A DNA stretch of 64,000 nt from Cupriavidus oxalaticus (GCF_004768545.1 NZ_CP038639.1:310001-374000), one strand, 5' to 3'; counted from the first letter of the stretch, positions 16,788-24,491 are shown. Made by a program: numbers and translations. The notes: generated by a model not told the origin, from the letters alone.

Positions 16788-17522
16788 GTGATCAGCATAC
16801 GGAGTTTTGCAATGGTGATGCATGATGGACAGCAGCCAAGCCTGCACTGGTGGGAAAAGACTGTTGAGTATGCATTCGTGCGGTGGATGCTCCCTTCATC
16901 TTCGTCGGCGATTCCTTTGGCCGGAGAGGTAGAAGCAGCAATCGGTGACCTGCTTCTGAAAGACCCGTTCGCAAGGTTTAGATTGATCGAATTCAAAGCG
17001 CACCAGGATGATATCCAAAGTGAGAAGAGAAAGTTTCCCAAGCTTCGGGGTGCTGCATTTAAGGGACTTCGTTTTCAACGTGCACTTCTAGAAGGCCATG
17101 ATCCACTCGTCGGACACGACGGAGCGGCTGCCCACTGGCTTGTGTTCGGGGCAGAAATTGACAAACAATTTCACTTGAAGGCACAGAGATATTGCGAAGA
17201 GGGCGCGCAGGTTTTACGTCCTGGCAATTTGGTGCTTCACTCCGTCGATCTTGCTGTGATGGTCGACTATCTTGACCAACTCACTGCCGCAAGGAAACGG
17301 GAAGAGGCGGCGGGCGGTAGCGGTAGCTTGGTTTGCTGCGCGGTTGCCGATGGTTCGGTCGTGCCGCTATCAGTGAACGAATTTCTGCAGATTGCTTGTC
17401 CCGACCTATTGCAGGCTGAATCGCCAGACCCAGACCCAGACCCAGACCCAGACCCAGACCCAGACCCAGACGATAACGATGACGATATCTCGCCAAAACC
17501 CGGGCGGCCCTCGCCGCGATGA
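16788..17522 (+). CDS. PD-(D/E)XK-like protein with acidic PD-repeat tail
   Basis: 244 aa (or 236 from the ATG at 16812). Residues 22-70 read WEKTVEYAFVRWML, GEVEAAIGDLLL and RFRLIEFK. The spacing E-helix, D54, then E68-x-K70 at the end of a beta strand fits the PD-(D/E)XK nuclease core. The tail is (PD)8 followed by DNDDDIS, encoded by a hexanucleotide repeat. There are no co-directional neighbours. A nuclease role in defence is inference only, and the fold call rests on motif spacing. Confidence 0.55.
   Translation: MISIRSFAMVMHDGQQPSLHWWEKTVEYAFVRWMLPSSSSAIPLAGEVEAAIGDLLLKDPFARFRLIEFKAHQDDIQSEKRKFPKLRGAAFKGLRFQRALLEGHDPLVGHDGAAAHWLVFGAEIDKQFHLKAQRYCEEGAQVLRPGNLVLHSVDLAVMVDYLDQLTAARKREEAAGGSGSLVCCAVADGSVVPLSVNEFLQIACPDLLQAESPDPDPDPDPDPDPDPDDNDDDISPKPGRPSPR
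17424..17471 (+). repeat. Hexanucleotide tandem repeat (CCAGAC)8
   Basis: Eight exact copies of CCAGAC encode alternating Pro-Asp near the C-terminus of the PD-(D/E)XK-like protein. Unit loss or gain keeps the frame, so the tail length is probably variable between strains. Confidence 0.95.
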
Positions 17523-18171
17523 TGGTTGGACGGAGTCATGTCTTTGCACCATCCGGGGCAACTAGATCGGAACGCCGCCGTAGGTGACGGAGGCCCCGCC
17601 CCAGAACGCCGCCCGCGCAAGACACTAAACTTCGATACGCCGGCTGAACGATTCCATCAAGCTGTTGCGTTGACCGGTTGAAGCTGCAGCCCGATCTCGG
17701 TCGGATGTGCCCTTTCCGGGCGACCGTCCCCGGAATTCGGCGATGAGCCTTTCTTTTGCCCGCTTTTTGGAAGGTCATGACTCTCTACATCGGACTCGTG
17801 GCCGCTCGTCAGCGTCCGCAGACGACCTGCCCCTATTCTGCAACCGTTCGTGCATCGTCTCGCAGCGTATCAACATCATTGTCGCAGGCGCCTCGTCTGT
17901 GCCGGCGACGGCAGTCTCCGCGGCGCTGCGCAGATATACTTGCCGGGAGACGATCGCGACAATCACGATGAAGGCGCCGACGCCGATGGCGCGGGCCGCA
18001 AACGGAAGGTATCGTCCCATCAAAGTCGCACTGGGTAGCAGAAATTTGGTGGCGAAGGCTACACGAAGTTGCCATAAGCCGATGCTACGCTGTTGCAGGG
18101 TTGACACGACCCCATTTTCCCATAAGGAGCCGGAACGCGCGTTGTGTAACATCGCACTGGGCCTGAAGAGC
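17523..18171. other. Largely non-coding gap
   Basis: Apart from the doubtful membrane protein at 17775-18020 I see no gene, RNA or repeat here. Confidence 0.4.
17775..18020 (-). CDS. Possible small single-pass membrane protein
   Basis: 81 aa from an ATG at 18020. It has a hydrophobic stretch AIGVGAFIVIVAIVSRQVYL near residues 11-30 and then a polar tail. No clear ribosome site and no known domain. It is called only because of the convincing transmembrane segment; it could be a chance frame. Confidence 0.3.
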   Translation of the reverse strand: MGRYLPFAARAIGVGAFIVIVAIVSRQVYLRSAAETAVAGTDEAPATMMLIRCETMHERLQNRGRSSADADERPRVRCRES

Positions 18172-18396
18172 ATGCCAAAGACAATCGCTCCTCTACCGCG
18201 CGGCTACTACTGGGCCATCCCGCACGCACTTTTTCCGCTGGACGGTCCGAATGGCCATGATGAGGTCTTTCCTGGAGCCCACTGTGTCAGCGATGGCAAA
18301 TGGGTCACCTTCAATAAGAACGGGCAAGAGGTCTGGGCGTGCAATGCCATCTATGCCGCAGCCCATTTCGACTTTGCTCCCGCTGCGAGCACCTGA
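18172..18396 (+). CDS. Hypothetical protein, 74 aa
   Basis: The frame from the ATG at 18172 reads GYYWAIPHALFPLDGPNGHD, EVFPGAHCVSDGKWVTFNKN, GQEVWACNAIYAAAHFDF. It is aromatic-rich and protein-like, whereas the upstream part of the same open frame is not. No domain is recognised. It is convergent with the operon that follows. Confidence 0.5.
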   Translation: MPKTIAPLPRGYYWAIPHALFPLDGPNGHDEVFPGAHCVSDGKWVTFNKNGQEVWACNAIYAAAHFDFAPAAST

Positions 18397-18593
18397 GCGT
18401 CGAGAGCCGACTGAGGTGCCGGCGCGCCGCCGATACTGCGACGTACTACGCGATAAGCACAACGTTATCGTGCCTTATCGCCGCATCCCAGCAATGCCAG
18501 CGCCTCACGTGCATCCGGCCCGGCGCGCTGCGTCCAATCGTGACCCGCCAGAGATGGCGGAAGCGCAAGGGCGTAGCCGACAAAGTGCGGCCG

Positions 18594-18633
18594 GTCAGCC
18601 TTTAGCAGTCTTGTGACTGCTCTAAAGGCTGAC
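18594..18633. repeat. Strong 40-nt hairpin downstream of the oxygenase operon
   Basis: GTCAGCCTTTAG pairs with CTAAAGGCTGAC (12 bp). A 2-nt bulge, a further CAGTC/GACTG stem and a TTGT loop follow. It lies 86 bp beyond the aldo/keto reductase stop, so it may mark the 3' end of the operon message, but there is no T-run on either strand. Confidence 0.6.
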
Positions 18634-18718
18634 GGTCCTCCAGATTCACTTGCATGGTTGGAATGTTGCGGACATAACTAGCGCAGGTTGGCGGCTGTGC
18701 TGAACTGCGCCAGAGAAG

Positions 18719-19549
18719 TCAGAAGGTGGTCGCCGTGGGATCGGGCCCAATTCGGCCATCTGGGCGGTCCAGGGACGCGATCTGGGCCTGGTCTTCCGGC
18801 GTCAAGCGGAAGTCGAAGACGCCGATGTTCTCGCGGATCCGTTCTGGGTTCGCTGACTTCGGGATGACAATTAGCCCATTGTCCAGATGCCAGCGGATGA
18901 TGACCTGGGCCGGCGTCTTGCCATAACGGGCAGCGATCCTGCTGACGGCGAGGTCGTGCAAGAGCCGGCCCTGACCCAACGGGCTCCACGATTGGGTCCG
19001 CACGCCGAGACGAGCGTTAATGGCACGAAGCGCAAGTTGCTGAAATCGCGGATGCAGCTCGATCTGATTCACCACGGGGATTTCGCCAGTCTCGCGGGTA
19101 ATCCGTGCCAGATGTTCGGGACCGAAGTTCGACACGCCGATTGAGCGCGCACGGCCCTCCTCCTTAAGCCGGATCAGTGCGCGCCAGCTTTCCACATATA
19201 AGCCTCGGGAAGGTGCTGGCCAGTGGATCAGGTAGAGATCGATCGCGGGCAGTCCCAGGCGCCGCAGGCTCTCATCGAAGGCGCGCAGGGTGCGATCATA
19301 GCCTTGGTCCTCATTCCAGAGCTTCGTTGTGACGAAGACCTCTGATTCAGCACCGGCCGCGCGGACCCCCTCGCCTACACCCCGCTCGTTGCCGTAAGCC
19401 GCAGCGGTGTCGAACAGCCGATAGCCGGCCTCGATTGCCCTCCGCACAAGCCCAGTCGCCTCTTCGTCAGGTGTGCGCCAAAGGCCCAGCCCAAGCTGGG
19501 GCAGCAGTGTCCCATCGGCGAGCGGCAGGATCGGCTGTTCGTCCGTCAC
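18719..19549 (-). CDS. Aldo/keto reductase, last gene of the TExSPG operon
   Basis: 276 aa from a GTG at 19549 that overlaps the preceding stop as GTGA. It has AKR signatures: GLGLWRTPDEEATGLVRRAI, YRLFDTAAAYGNERGVGEG (catalytic Asp and Tyr), the Lys in TTKLWNEDQG, LYLIHWP (His), GVSNFG and IPKSANPERIRENIGVFDF (NADPH phosphate binding). It resembles 2,5-diketo-D-gluconate-reductase-type enzymes. NADPH-dependent carbonyl reduction in the cytosol is expected. As the sixth gene of a tightly coupled operon with three 2OG oxygenases, it may reduce a carbonyl made by them. Confidence 0.85.
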   Translation of the reverse strand: MTDEQPILPLADGTLLPQLGLGLWRTPDEEATGLVRRAIEAGYRLFDTAAAYGNERGVGEGVRAAGAESEVFVTTKLWNEDQGYDRTLRAFDESLRRLGLPAIDLYLIHWPAPSRGLYVESWRALIRLKEEGRARSIGVSNFGPEHLARITRETGEIPVVNQIELHPRFQQLALRAINARLGVRTQSWSPLGQGRLLHDLAVSRIAARYGKTPAQVIIRWHLDNGLIVIPKSANPERIRENIGVFDFRLTPEDQAQIASLDRPDGRIGPDPTATTF

Positions 19550-20247
19550 GGCGCGCGTAGGAAGAAGCCAGCAATGCTGGCGCGCACGTGGGCGCCAGCG
19601 TTCTGGTCGACCCTGGCCACGCGGTGCGGGCGGTCCTCGCCCAGCAGCACTAGCCGGTTGGGGCTGGGCGAAATGGCGACCGCGACGTCGGAGATCATGG
19701 CTTCGTCTGGACCGTCGTCCGAAATCCAGGCGTGGTCGCTTCCACGCGCTGGCGAGGATTCCAGCCGCGCAGGATCGGCAGGAGGATAGACGAAGAGCTC
19801 GCCGCCCCAATGCAGCCGCCAGCGTGAATGCACGAAGAACGTAAAAGAGCCGGTGTACTTGGCCGCATCTTGGTGCAGCGATAGTGCGCTTCCGACTGGG
19901 TAGAGCCAGGGGCAGAGGTAGATCCCGGCCCAATCGATGCACTCGGCGCCTGCCACTTCAGGGTGCAGCGCTGAAAGGGTCCTGACCGCGTCGATCAAGT
20001 GGTCGACGGCTGTGCCAGTTGGATAGGTAGCGCCCTTCCAGTCGAAGCGGCCGTCGGGGTCGTAGTATACGGACTCCCCGCGCTGGGGATTGCCGTCCCA
20101 GAGCCGCCACACCCGATCCCACTTTTGCCCGTGCACCCCGCGGTATTGACTCAGGGCGACATGGTCGCGCAGGGCGCCGAAGGCTTTTGGGCCTAGAACG
20201 CCGTCGGAAACTAGCAGTCCATCTTGGTGCAGGGCGATAGAGCTCAT
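19546..20247 (-). CDS. 2-oxoglutarate/Fe(II) oxygenase, 233 aa
   Basis: A double-stranded beta-helix oxygenase. The iron ligands are H125 and D127 in LSLHQDAAKYTG, and the distal H208 in GEDRPHRVARVD. R222 (AHVRASIAGFF) is the likely 2-oxoglutarate ligand. The segment WGGELFVYPP is typical of prolyl-4-hydroxylase-like enzymes. The stop overlaps the reductase start (GTGA) and the start overlaps the preceding stop by 1 bp, so it is translationally coupled. The substrate is unknown; the repeat protein of the same operon is the obvious candidate. Confidence 0.8.
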   Translation of the reverse strand: MSSIALHQDGLLVSDGVLGPKAFGALRDHVALSQYRGVHGQKWDRVWRLWDGNPQRGESVYYDPDGRFDWKGATYPTGTAVDHLIDAVRTLSALHPEVAGAECIDWAGIYLCPWLYPVGSALSLHQDAAKYTGSFTFFVHSRWRLHWGGELFVYPPADPARLESSPARGSDHAWISDDGPDEAMISDVAVAISPSPNRLVLLGEDRPHRVARVDQNAGAHVRASIAGFFLRAP

Positions 20248-20834
20248 CAGACGCGATCCAGTATGCCGGGCATCGGGCTGGGGGAGAGAGATGGCGGGAA
20301 CGCGTTACGGCGCCCGTCGTGGATAAGATTGGCCCGCGCCCCGTCGGCGAAAACGTAGTTCAGGAACAGCTGACCGAAGTCCCCGCCGCGAAACGGCTCG
20401 CGCCAGTGGTCGATGCTGTCGCCGAGATAGATCACCGCATCGCCGGGCCGCTGGGTGATGGCAACGTCGGGCTCGAACCAAATCGGCGGCGTCTGACCAC
20501 CGCTGCAGCCTAGATGAATCGTTGCAGCGACCTGGCAAGAGGCCCTGTCGCGATGACGCGCTAGCTCGTCCCCATGGAAGTAGAGCCGGGCGTAGGCATA
20601 GGTGGGCAGAAGCTGACAGCCACTGGCCTGTTCGATTCCAGGCTTCAAGCCAAGCAGCATGGCATCCAGGGTGGAGTCGCCCCAATGGCTGTCGGCCCCC
20701 GGCGCCTGGCGGTCGCGTTTGGCCTCGCCCCGCCAGTGCCGCAGCAACAAAACATAGTAGAGCGTCCGCGCCATCCGTTCGTCGATGAGTTGCGGAACGA
20801 TGACGAGCCTGCGCTGGGCGAGTTCCGGAACCAT
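20247..20834 (-). CDS. 2-oxoglutarate/Fe(II) oxygenase, 195 aa
   Basis: A short oxygenase with YARLYFHGDELARHRDRASC giving H94-x-D96, then AATIHLG, RPGDAVIYLGDSIDHWREPF (H143) and a final LFLNYVF strand. This is the layout of compact Fe(II)/2OG hydroxylases. It lies 9 bp after the FkbM gene stop and overlaps the next oxygenase by 1 bp. It is probably one of three tailoring hydroxylases acting on the same substrate; the usual C-terminal Arg is not obvious. Confidence 0.72.
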   Translation of the reverse strand: MVPELAQRRLVIVPQLIDERMARTLYYVLLLRHWRGEAKRDRQAPGADSHWGDSTLDAMLLGLKPGIEQASGCQLLPTYAYARLYFHGDELARHRDRASCQVAATIHLGCSGGQTPPIWFEPDVAITQRPGDAVIYLGDSIDHWREPFRGGDFGQLFLNYVFADGARANLIHDGRRNAFPPSLSPSPMPGILDRV

Positions 20835-20843
20835 GCGTCCCTC

Positions 20844-21569
20844 CTAGCGCTTCGGCCCGCTGCGGCCGCGCCAGACCGCGCTGCGCCAGGCCTGGCCCAT
20901 GGATTTCCCCCTCACATCATCCGCGAGGACATAGCCGTCGTCGATGCCCAAGTCCCTCGCCCTCACATAGCCGCGGCTCTCCAGGAATTGGCGGATCTGC
21001 TCGCGGATCGGGCCATTGTTGTGTTCTACGGTCAGCACCCGCAGCCGGTATTTGTCGAATGGGAAGCTCTTTAGAAGGGCAAGCTCAGAGCCTTCCGTGT
21101 CCAAGCTCCAGTAGTCGATAGTCCTAGGCGCGCCCGCGCGTTGCAGCACCGACCAAATTGTGCGGGCCGCCTTGCTTACGGTCGGCGCCAGCGCCCCGGC
21201 TGGCCAACGCTCACCCAGCACCCGCCGCGTGAACGAGAGGTGCCGTGGATCGTACTCTTGAATGATCCCACCGTAGACACCCGCCGCTTCTAGGAAATCG
21301 ACGGACCCGTCCCGGTCGTAGAGGCAGCAGTCCAGACAAATGCAGGCGCGATTTGCTCTCAGCTGCTGGAAGGCCTCCGCGTTGGGCTCCACACAGACAC
21401 CACTCCACCCGTATTCGCTCTCAAGAAGCCAAGTGTTGCTGCCCTTGCGCCCATTGGAAGCACCGGAATCCAGGAAGTAGCCACCAACTTGACCGCCCAA
21501 CGCGTCAACCACGAAGAGGTCCTGGCCTTGATATGAGTAGCTCAGCATCCCATTCCGCACGTCTGTCAT
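20844..21569 (-). CDS. FkbM-family methyltransferase
   Basis: 241 aa from an ATG preceded by GGAGG; an upstream in-frame extension would run into the previous gene. The SAM-binding strand-loop is YFLDSGASNGRKGSNTWLLE followed by YGWSGVCVEPN (acidic ribose ligand). Later motifs are DYWSLDTEGSELALLKSF and RVLTVEHN, typical of the FkbM methyltransferase domain. FkbM enzymes usually O-methylate sugars or small hydroxyls. Here it sits 1 bp after an oxygenase gene, so methylation of a newly made hydroxyl on the repeat protein is a reasonable inference. Confidence 0.85.
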   Translation of the reverse strand: MTDVRNGMLSYSYQGQDLFVVDALGGQVGGYFLDSGASNGRKGSNTWLLESEYGWSGVCVEPNAEAFQQLRANRACICLDCCLYDRDGSVDFLEAAGVYGGIIQEYDPRHLSFTRRVLGERWPAGALAPTVSKAARTIWSVLQRAGAPRTIDYWSLDTEGSELALLKSFPFDKYRLRVLTVEHNNGPIREQIRQFLESRGYVRARDLGIDDGYVLADDVRGKSMGQAWRSAVWRGRSGPKR

Positions 21570-21570
21570 G

Positions 21571-22857
21571 TCAGTGCCTCCTTCGCGCAAGGGCAGCCGA
21601 ACGCCAAGCGGCGCAAACGCTAACTGGTGCTTCCGGCGCAAGCTCCGGCTCGGCGTGATGCTCGTCCAGCCGACGATCGCCATATAGCATCGTCACATTG
21701 ATCCGGTGGCTCAGGTAGTCCGGCCGAAAGCAGACCGCCTCGGTGCCGTGGAAAAGGTCGGAGTTGAAGATGATCGCGCGGTTCTGACGGTACGGGATGC
21801 GGATGGCCCGGGGCTGATGTCGCGTCATCAGTTCACGGATCAGGTCCGGCCGCTCGTTGTACTCGCGGAAGGTCCAGGAGATTGGCGCCTCCAGGTCGTA
21901 CACAACCATGCCCCCCGAATCTGTTTCGAGGTTGGCCTCGTCCGGCGTGATCCAGAAGTTGACGTTGATTGCCGCAAAATCGGCGTGGATCGTGGATCCA
22001 CCTGGCAGGACCTCCGTGTTTTTGAATGCCCAGAGCTGCCGCAAAGGATGGCGCTCGCCGATGATCAACGGGAAGGCGTCGCGAATCTCCTCGGCAATCT
22101 GCAACACCAGGGGCGCATTGAATCCGGTGAAGAAGAGCGTACTCAGCCGGCCGTGGGCATAGCGGTTGCCGGCCCAGATCGTGGAGTCCTGGCAGAAGTG
22201 AAGCAGGCTTTTTAGCGCCTCAGGGGTCAGGAAATCATCGATAACTACCACGCTTGGGCGGCGCTCCAGGTAGTGACGCTGGACCCGCCATCGATCCCAC
22301 GTTGGCGAGAGCGCACGGGGGGTAACGCGCGGCGCTTCGGCGACATGGACTAGCCGTCCGAAAGCCCGCCCTACGCTCTGCTCGTCTTGGTCCGTGAGTG
22401 GAGTCCGCGCGCCCCCCGAACCGGACAGCCTGGCCAGGGCAGCCTTGTATTCCGCGATGATCTCATCCAGTGGCACATCGACGCCGCGGCGGCGCAAATG
22501 CTCGCATTGGTCGAGGTCGTGGCGCAGCTTGCCCACCGACAGGCGAGCGTCAGCGATCGGGCGTGTACGGCCATCTATCCATGCCGGGTGCCACGCGCTA
22601 CCCCGCTCGATACCAGTCAGAATCGCCGCCAAGTCGCCGGCAAAGCCGAGGGCTGCCTGCTCCATGGCCGCAACGACTTCCTCTGCGAGCCACTGTCGGC
22701 CGTCAGGCTCTTCGTTCAGGATTGCCAGACAAAGCGCTGCGGCCTCCCGCGTCCTGTCGCGGCGGACCAACTCCAGCGCCAGGCGCCGCCGCGATTCGCC
22801 GGCAACGACGTCGAGTGCAGCGGCAGGCCCTGCGAGAGCGGCGGCTGCGAAGTTCAT
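21571..22857 (-). CDS. 2-oxoglutarate/Fe(II) oxygenase with helical N-terminal domain, 428 aa
   Basis: Residues 1-145 are alpha-helical and Ala/Leu/Arg-rich, resembling a short TPR-like or substrate-binding domain. Residues 195-395 form the oxygenase core: VVVIDDFLTPEALKSLL, then H291 and D293 in STIHADFAAINVNFWITP, the distal H370 in NSDLFHGTEAV, and an Arg in SHRINVTMLYG (R385). The start overlaps the stop of the repeat-protein gene as ATGA, the tightest coupling in the operon. That points to direct action on that protein. The helical N-terminus could recognise its helical linkers (inference). Confidence 0.78.
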   Translation of the reverse strand: MNFAAAALAGPAAALDVVAGESRRRLALELVRRDRTREAAALCLAILNEEPDGRQWLAEEVVAAMEQAALGFAGDLAAILTGIERGSAWHPAWIDGRTRPIADARLSVGKLRHDLDQCEHLRRRGVDVPLDEIIAEYKAALARLSGSGGARTPLTDQDEQSVGRAFGRLVHVAEAPRVTPRALSPTWDRWRVQRHYLERRPSVVVIDDFLTPEALKSLLHFCQDSTIWAGNRYAHGRLSTLFFTGFNAPLVLQIAEEIRDAFPLIIGERHPLRQLWAFKNTEVLPGGSTIHADFAAINVNFWITPDEANLETDSGGMVVYDLEAPISWTFREYNERPDLIRELMTRHQPRAIRIPYRQNRAIIFNSDLFHGTEAVCFRPDYLSHRINVTMLYGDRRLDEHHAEPELAPEAPVSVCAAWRSAALARRRH

Positions 22858-23561
22858 TCGGCCTCTAGACCGCTGGCAGCCAGGGCTCCCTGTCGCCTCA
22901 CGGCGACGGCGTACTGGACCAGCGCGCCAAGGGAGGTCATCACGAAGGGGGCCAGTTGCACCCCCCAGGTGCCGCCGAAGCTTGTACCCGGACTGACCTC
23001 AGTCCCGCCCCCGGGGCTTACTTCCGTGCCGCCGCCCGGGCTCATTTCCGTTCCCTCAGCGACCCGGAAGTCGCCCAGGAAAAGCTGGGCACGGCGCAAC
23101 GAGGCGGCGAGCGACTCAGCCCAGTTCAGGGCGCCTGGGCTCATCTCAGTGCCGCCGCCCGGGCTCTGTTCAGTCCCGCCGGGACTCATCTCCGTACCCT
23201 CTGACGCTACCTTCAGAACGGCATTGGAGAAGCGCGCCGCGACATTGATCTCCGCAGCCAGCTGCTCGGACAGCCGAGCGCCGGGGCTCATTTCCGTCGC
23301 CGTGGCGCCAGGGCTCATCTCCGTGGCGGTGACGCCCGGGCTCATCTCGGTCCCGTCCTCGGCGCGCGCCAGGAGCTGACTCAGACGCTGGGCATTGCGT
23401 ATTGAGCGGGCGAGTCCTTCGGCGAGCCGCAGCGCACCGGGACTCATCTCGGTGCCGCCTGGGCTTTGCTCAGTACCGCCTCCAGGACTCATCTCCGTAC
23501 CTGACGCCACTCGGAGGATCTCTGCGTCGAAGCGGGCCGCACTGGTCAGTTCGGCCGCCAA
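22854..23561 (-). CDS. TE[M/Q/V]SPG repeat protein, candidate multi-core precursor peptide
   Basis: 235 aa. Twelve TExSPG motifs form four triplets, at residues 22-42, 71-94, 123-143 and 171-192. Eight have Met, two Gln and two Val at the third position, with Gly, GG or ATA/VTA spacers. Amphipathic helical linkers of about 26-28 residues separate the triplets and are similar to one another (for example LAAEINVAARFSNAVLKVAS). The C-terminal 43 residues are hydrophobic and lack motifs. The only in-frame start is a TTG at 23561 with no ribosome site, and the first linker begins mid-unit next to IS21-type repeats, so the N-terminus is probably lost. It is coupled (ATGA) to the first oxygenase. 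A RiPP-like precursor or modified repeat protein is inferred. Confidence 0.7.
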   Translation of the reverse strand: MAAELTSAARFDAEILRVASGTEMSPGGGTEQSPGGTEMSPGALRLAEGLARSIRNAQRLSQLLARAEDGTEMSPGVTATEMSPGATATEMSPGARLSEQLAAEINVAARFSNAVLKVASEGTEMSPGGTEQSPGGGTEMSPGALNWAESLAASLRRAQLFLGDFRVAEGTEMSPGGGTEVSPGGGTEVSPGTSFGGTWGVQLAPFVMTSLGALVQYAVAVRRQGALAASGLEAE

Positions 23562-23570
23562 GCGTGCGTA

Positions 23571-23765
23571 TTTCGGGGCGCGTGATCAGCGATTTCGGGG
23601 GAACGTGATCACCTGTTTCGGGCGGAAGCTGATCGCTGGTTTCGGCGGAACGTGATCACTTCGGCGACGCCGCCGAAATCGGTGATCACGTTCTCGAAAC
23701 GAGTGATCACGTTGCCGAAATGGGTGATCAAGCAGCCGAAATGGGTGATCACGCACCGTAATGGG
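23571..23765. repeat. Head-to-head IS21-type terminal repeats
   Basis: Four units of the form TTTCGG..GAACGTGATCA (starting 23571, 23593, 23616, 23640) face four inverted units CGAAATGGGTGATCACG (from about 23673). The centre is near 23667. Multiple short repeats at each end are typical of IS21-family elements. The right-hand set lies directly upstream of an istA fragment. The left-hand set abuts the repeat-protein gene. Confidence 0.65.
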
Positions 23766-23848
23766 GCCGAGCAAGGGTTAGGGGTGGAACTGCGCATGGA
23801 CTAGAACGCCGGCGATACGCTGCTTCCTTTTTTCAAGGAAGCAAGCTG

Positions 23849-24124
23849 ATGCCGGCCAACCGGATGACCATGCGCAAAATCAAGGAAGTGCTTCGCCTGA
23901 AGTGGGCGTGTGGCCTTTCGCACCGGCAGATCGCTAGGGCGACTGGTGTGAGTGTTGGCGCCGTTTCGCAGTACGCGGCAATGGCGAAGGCAGCGGGGCT
24001 GGATTGGCCGCAGGCGGACAGCCTGAACGAAGATACGCTGGAGCAGCGGCTGTTCGGCGCGCAGAAGCCGGCCAACAGCCCGGGCGGGCGGGTGACGCCG
24101 GACTTCCCCTATCTGCATCCGTCG
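23849..24124 (+). pseudogene. IS21-family transposase IstA, N-terminal fragment
   Basis: About 92 codons: MPANRMTMRKIKEVLRLKWA, GLSHRQIARATGVSVGAVSQ (helix-turn-helix), GLDWPQADSLNEDTLEQRLF, PDFPYLHPS. This is the conserved IstA N-terminus. It stops matching at about 24124, where another set of terminal repeats begins, so the catalytic core and istB are missing. Confidence 0.85.
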
Positions 24125-24491
24125 GTTTGCACAAACTTGTTCCCGGTTTTTGCAGAATTTTGTTCCTGGCCCCATGGGCCAGACCAAAGAGCGTCGCGGG
24201 AAGGAGGCCTGACCCGTGACGGCCGCCCTTCCAGCCTCACCGGCGTGCCGCCGGCTTGGCACCGTGAGCGCGCGGGGCACGCACGGGGCCCCTGACGGCG
24301 CGCGTCCGCGGCTTCGCCAGCCGCAGCGGGCCAGGCAGCGACTGACCGATCCGTTGGGAAAAGGAACAAAATTACGCAAAACGTCGCCTGGAGGAACAAT
24401 ATTCTGCAAAGTTTCTTTGCATAAAATTGTTCCCGGTGCCTCGGAAACGGCCAGCTGGCGGGCGACCAGCAGGAACAAAATTGTGCAAACC
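24125..24491. mobile_element. Remnant element with multiple GGAACAAAATTNTGCAAA terminal repeats
   Basis: Six copies of a roughly 20-bp unit occur: two as TTTGCA.AA..TTGTTCC (24129, 24150), two inverted (about 24363, 24394), one direct (24413) and one inverted (24471). They enclose about 190 bp with no gene; a short MGQTKERRGKEA-stop frame could be an istB tail. The repeated termini suggest deletion derivatives of a second IS21-like element, one end in istA and the other in the AlbA_2 gene. Confidence 0.5.

Noticed and set aside
22387..23379. Long plus-strand frame antisense to the TExSPG gene, with PGLISVP-like repeats
   Set aside because: Any repeated DNA gives repeats in all frames. The minus-strand frame is coupled by ATGA to the oxygenase and has regular helical linkers; the plus frame crosses two genes and has no ribosome site.
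23571..24491. Short repeats that might be taken for a CRISPR array
   Set aside because: Units are ~20-23 bp, nearly contiguous, occur in both orientations and lack unique spacers. They fit IS21-type termini, and no cas gene is present.
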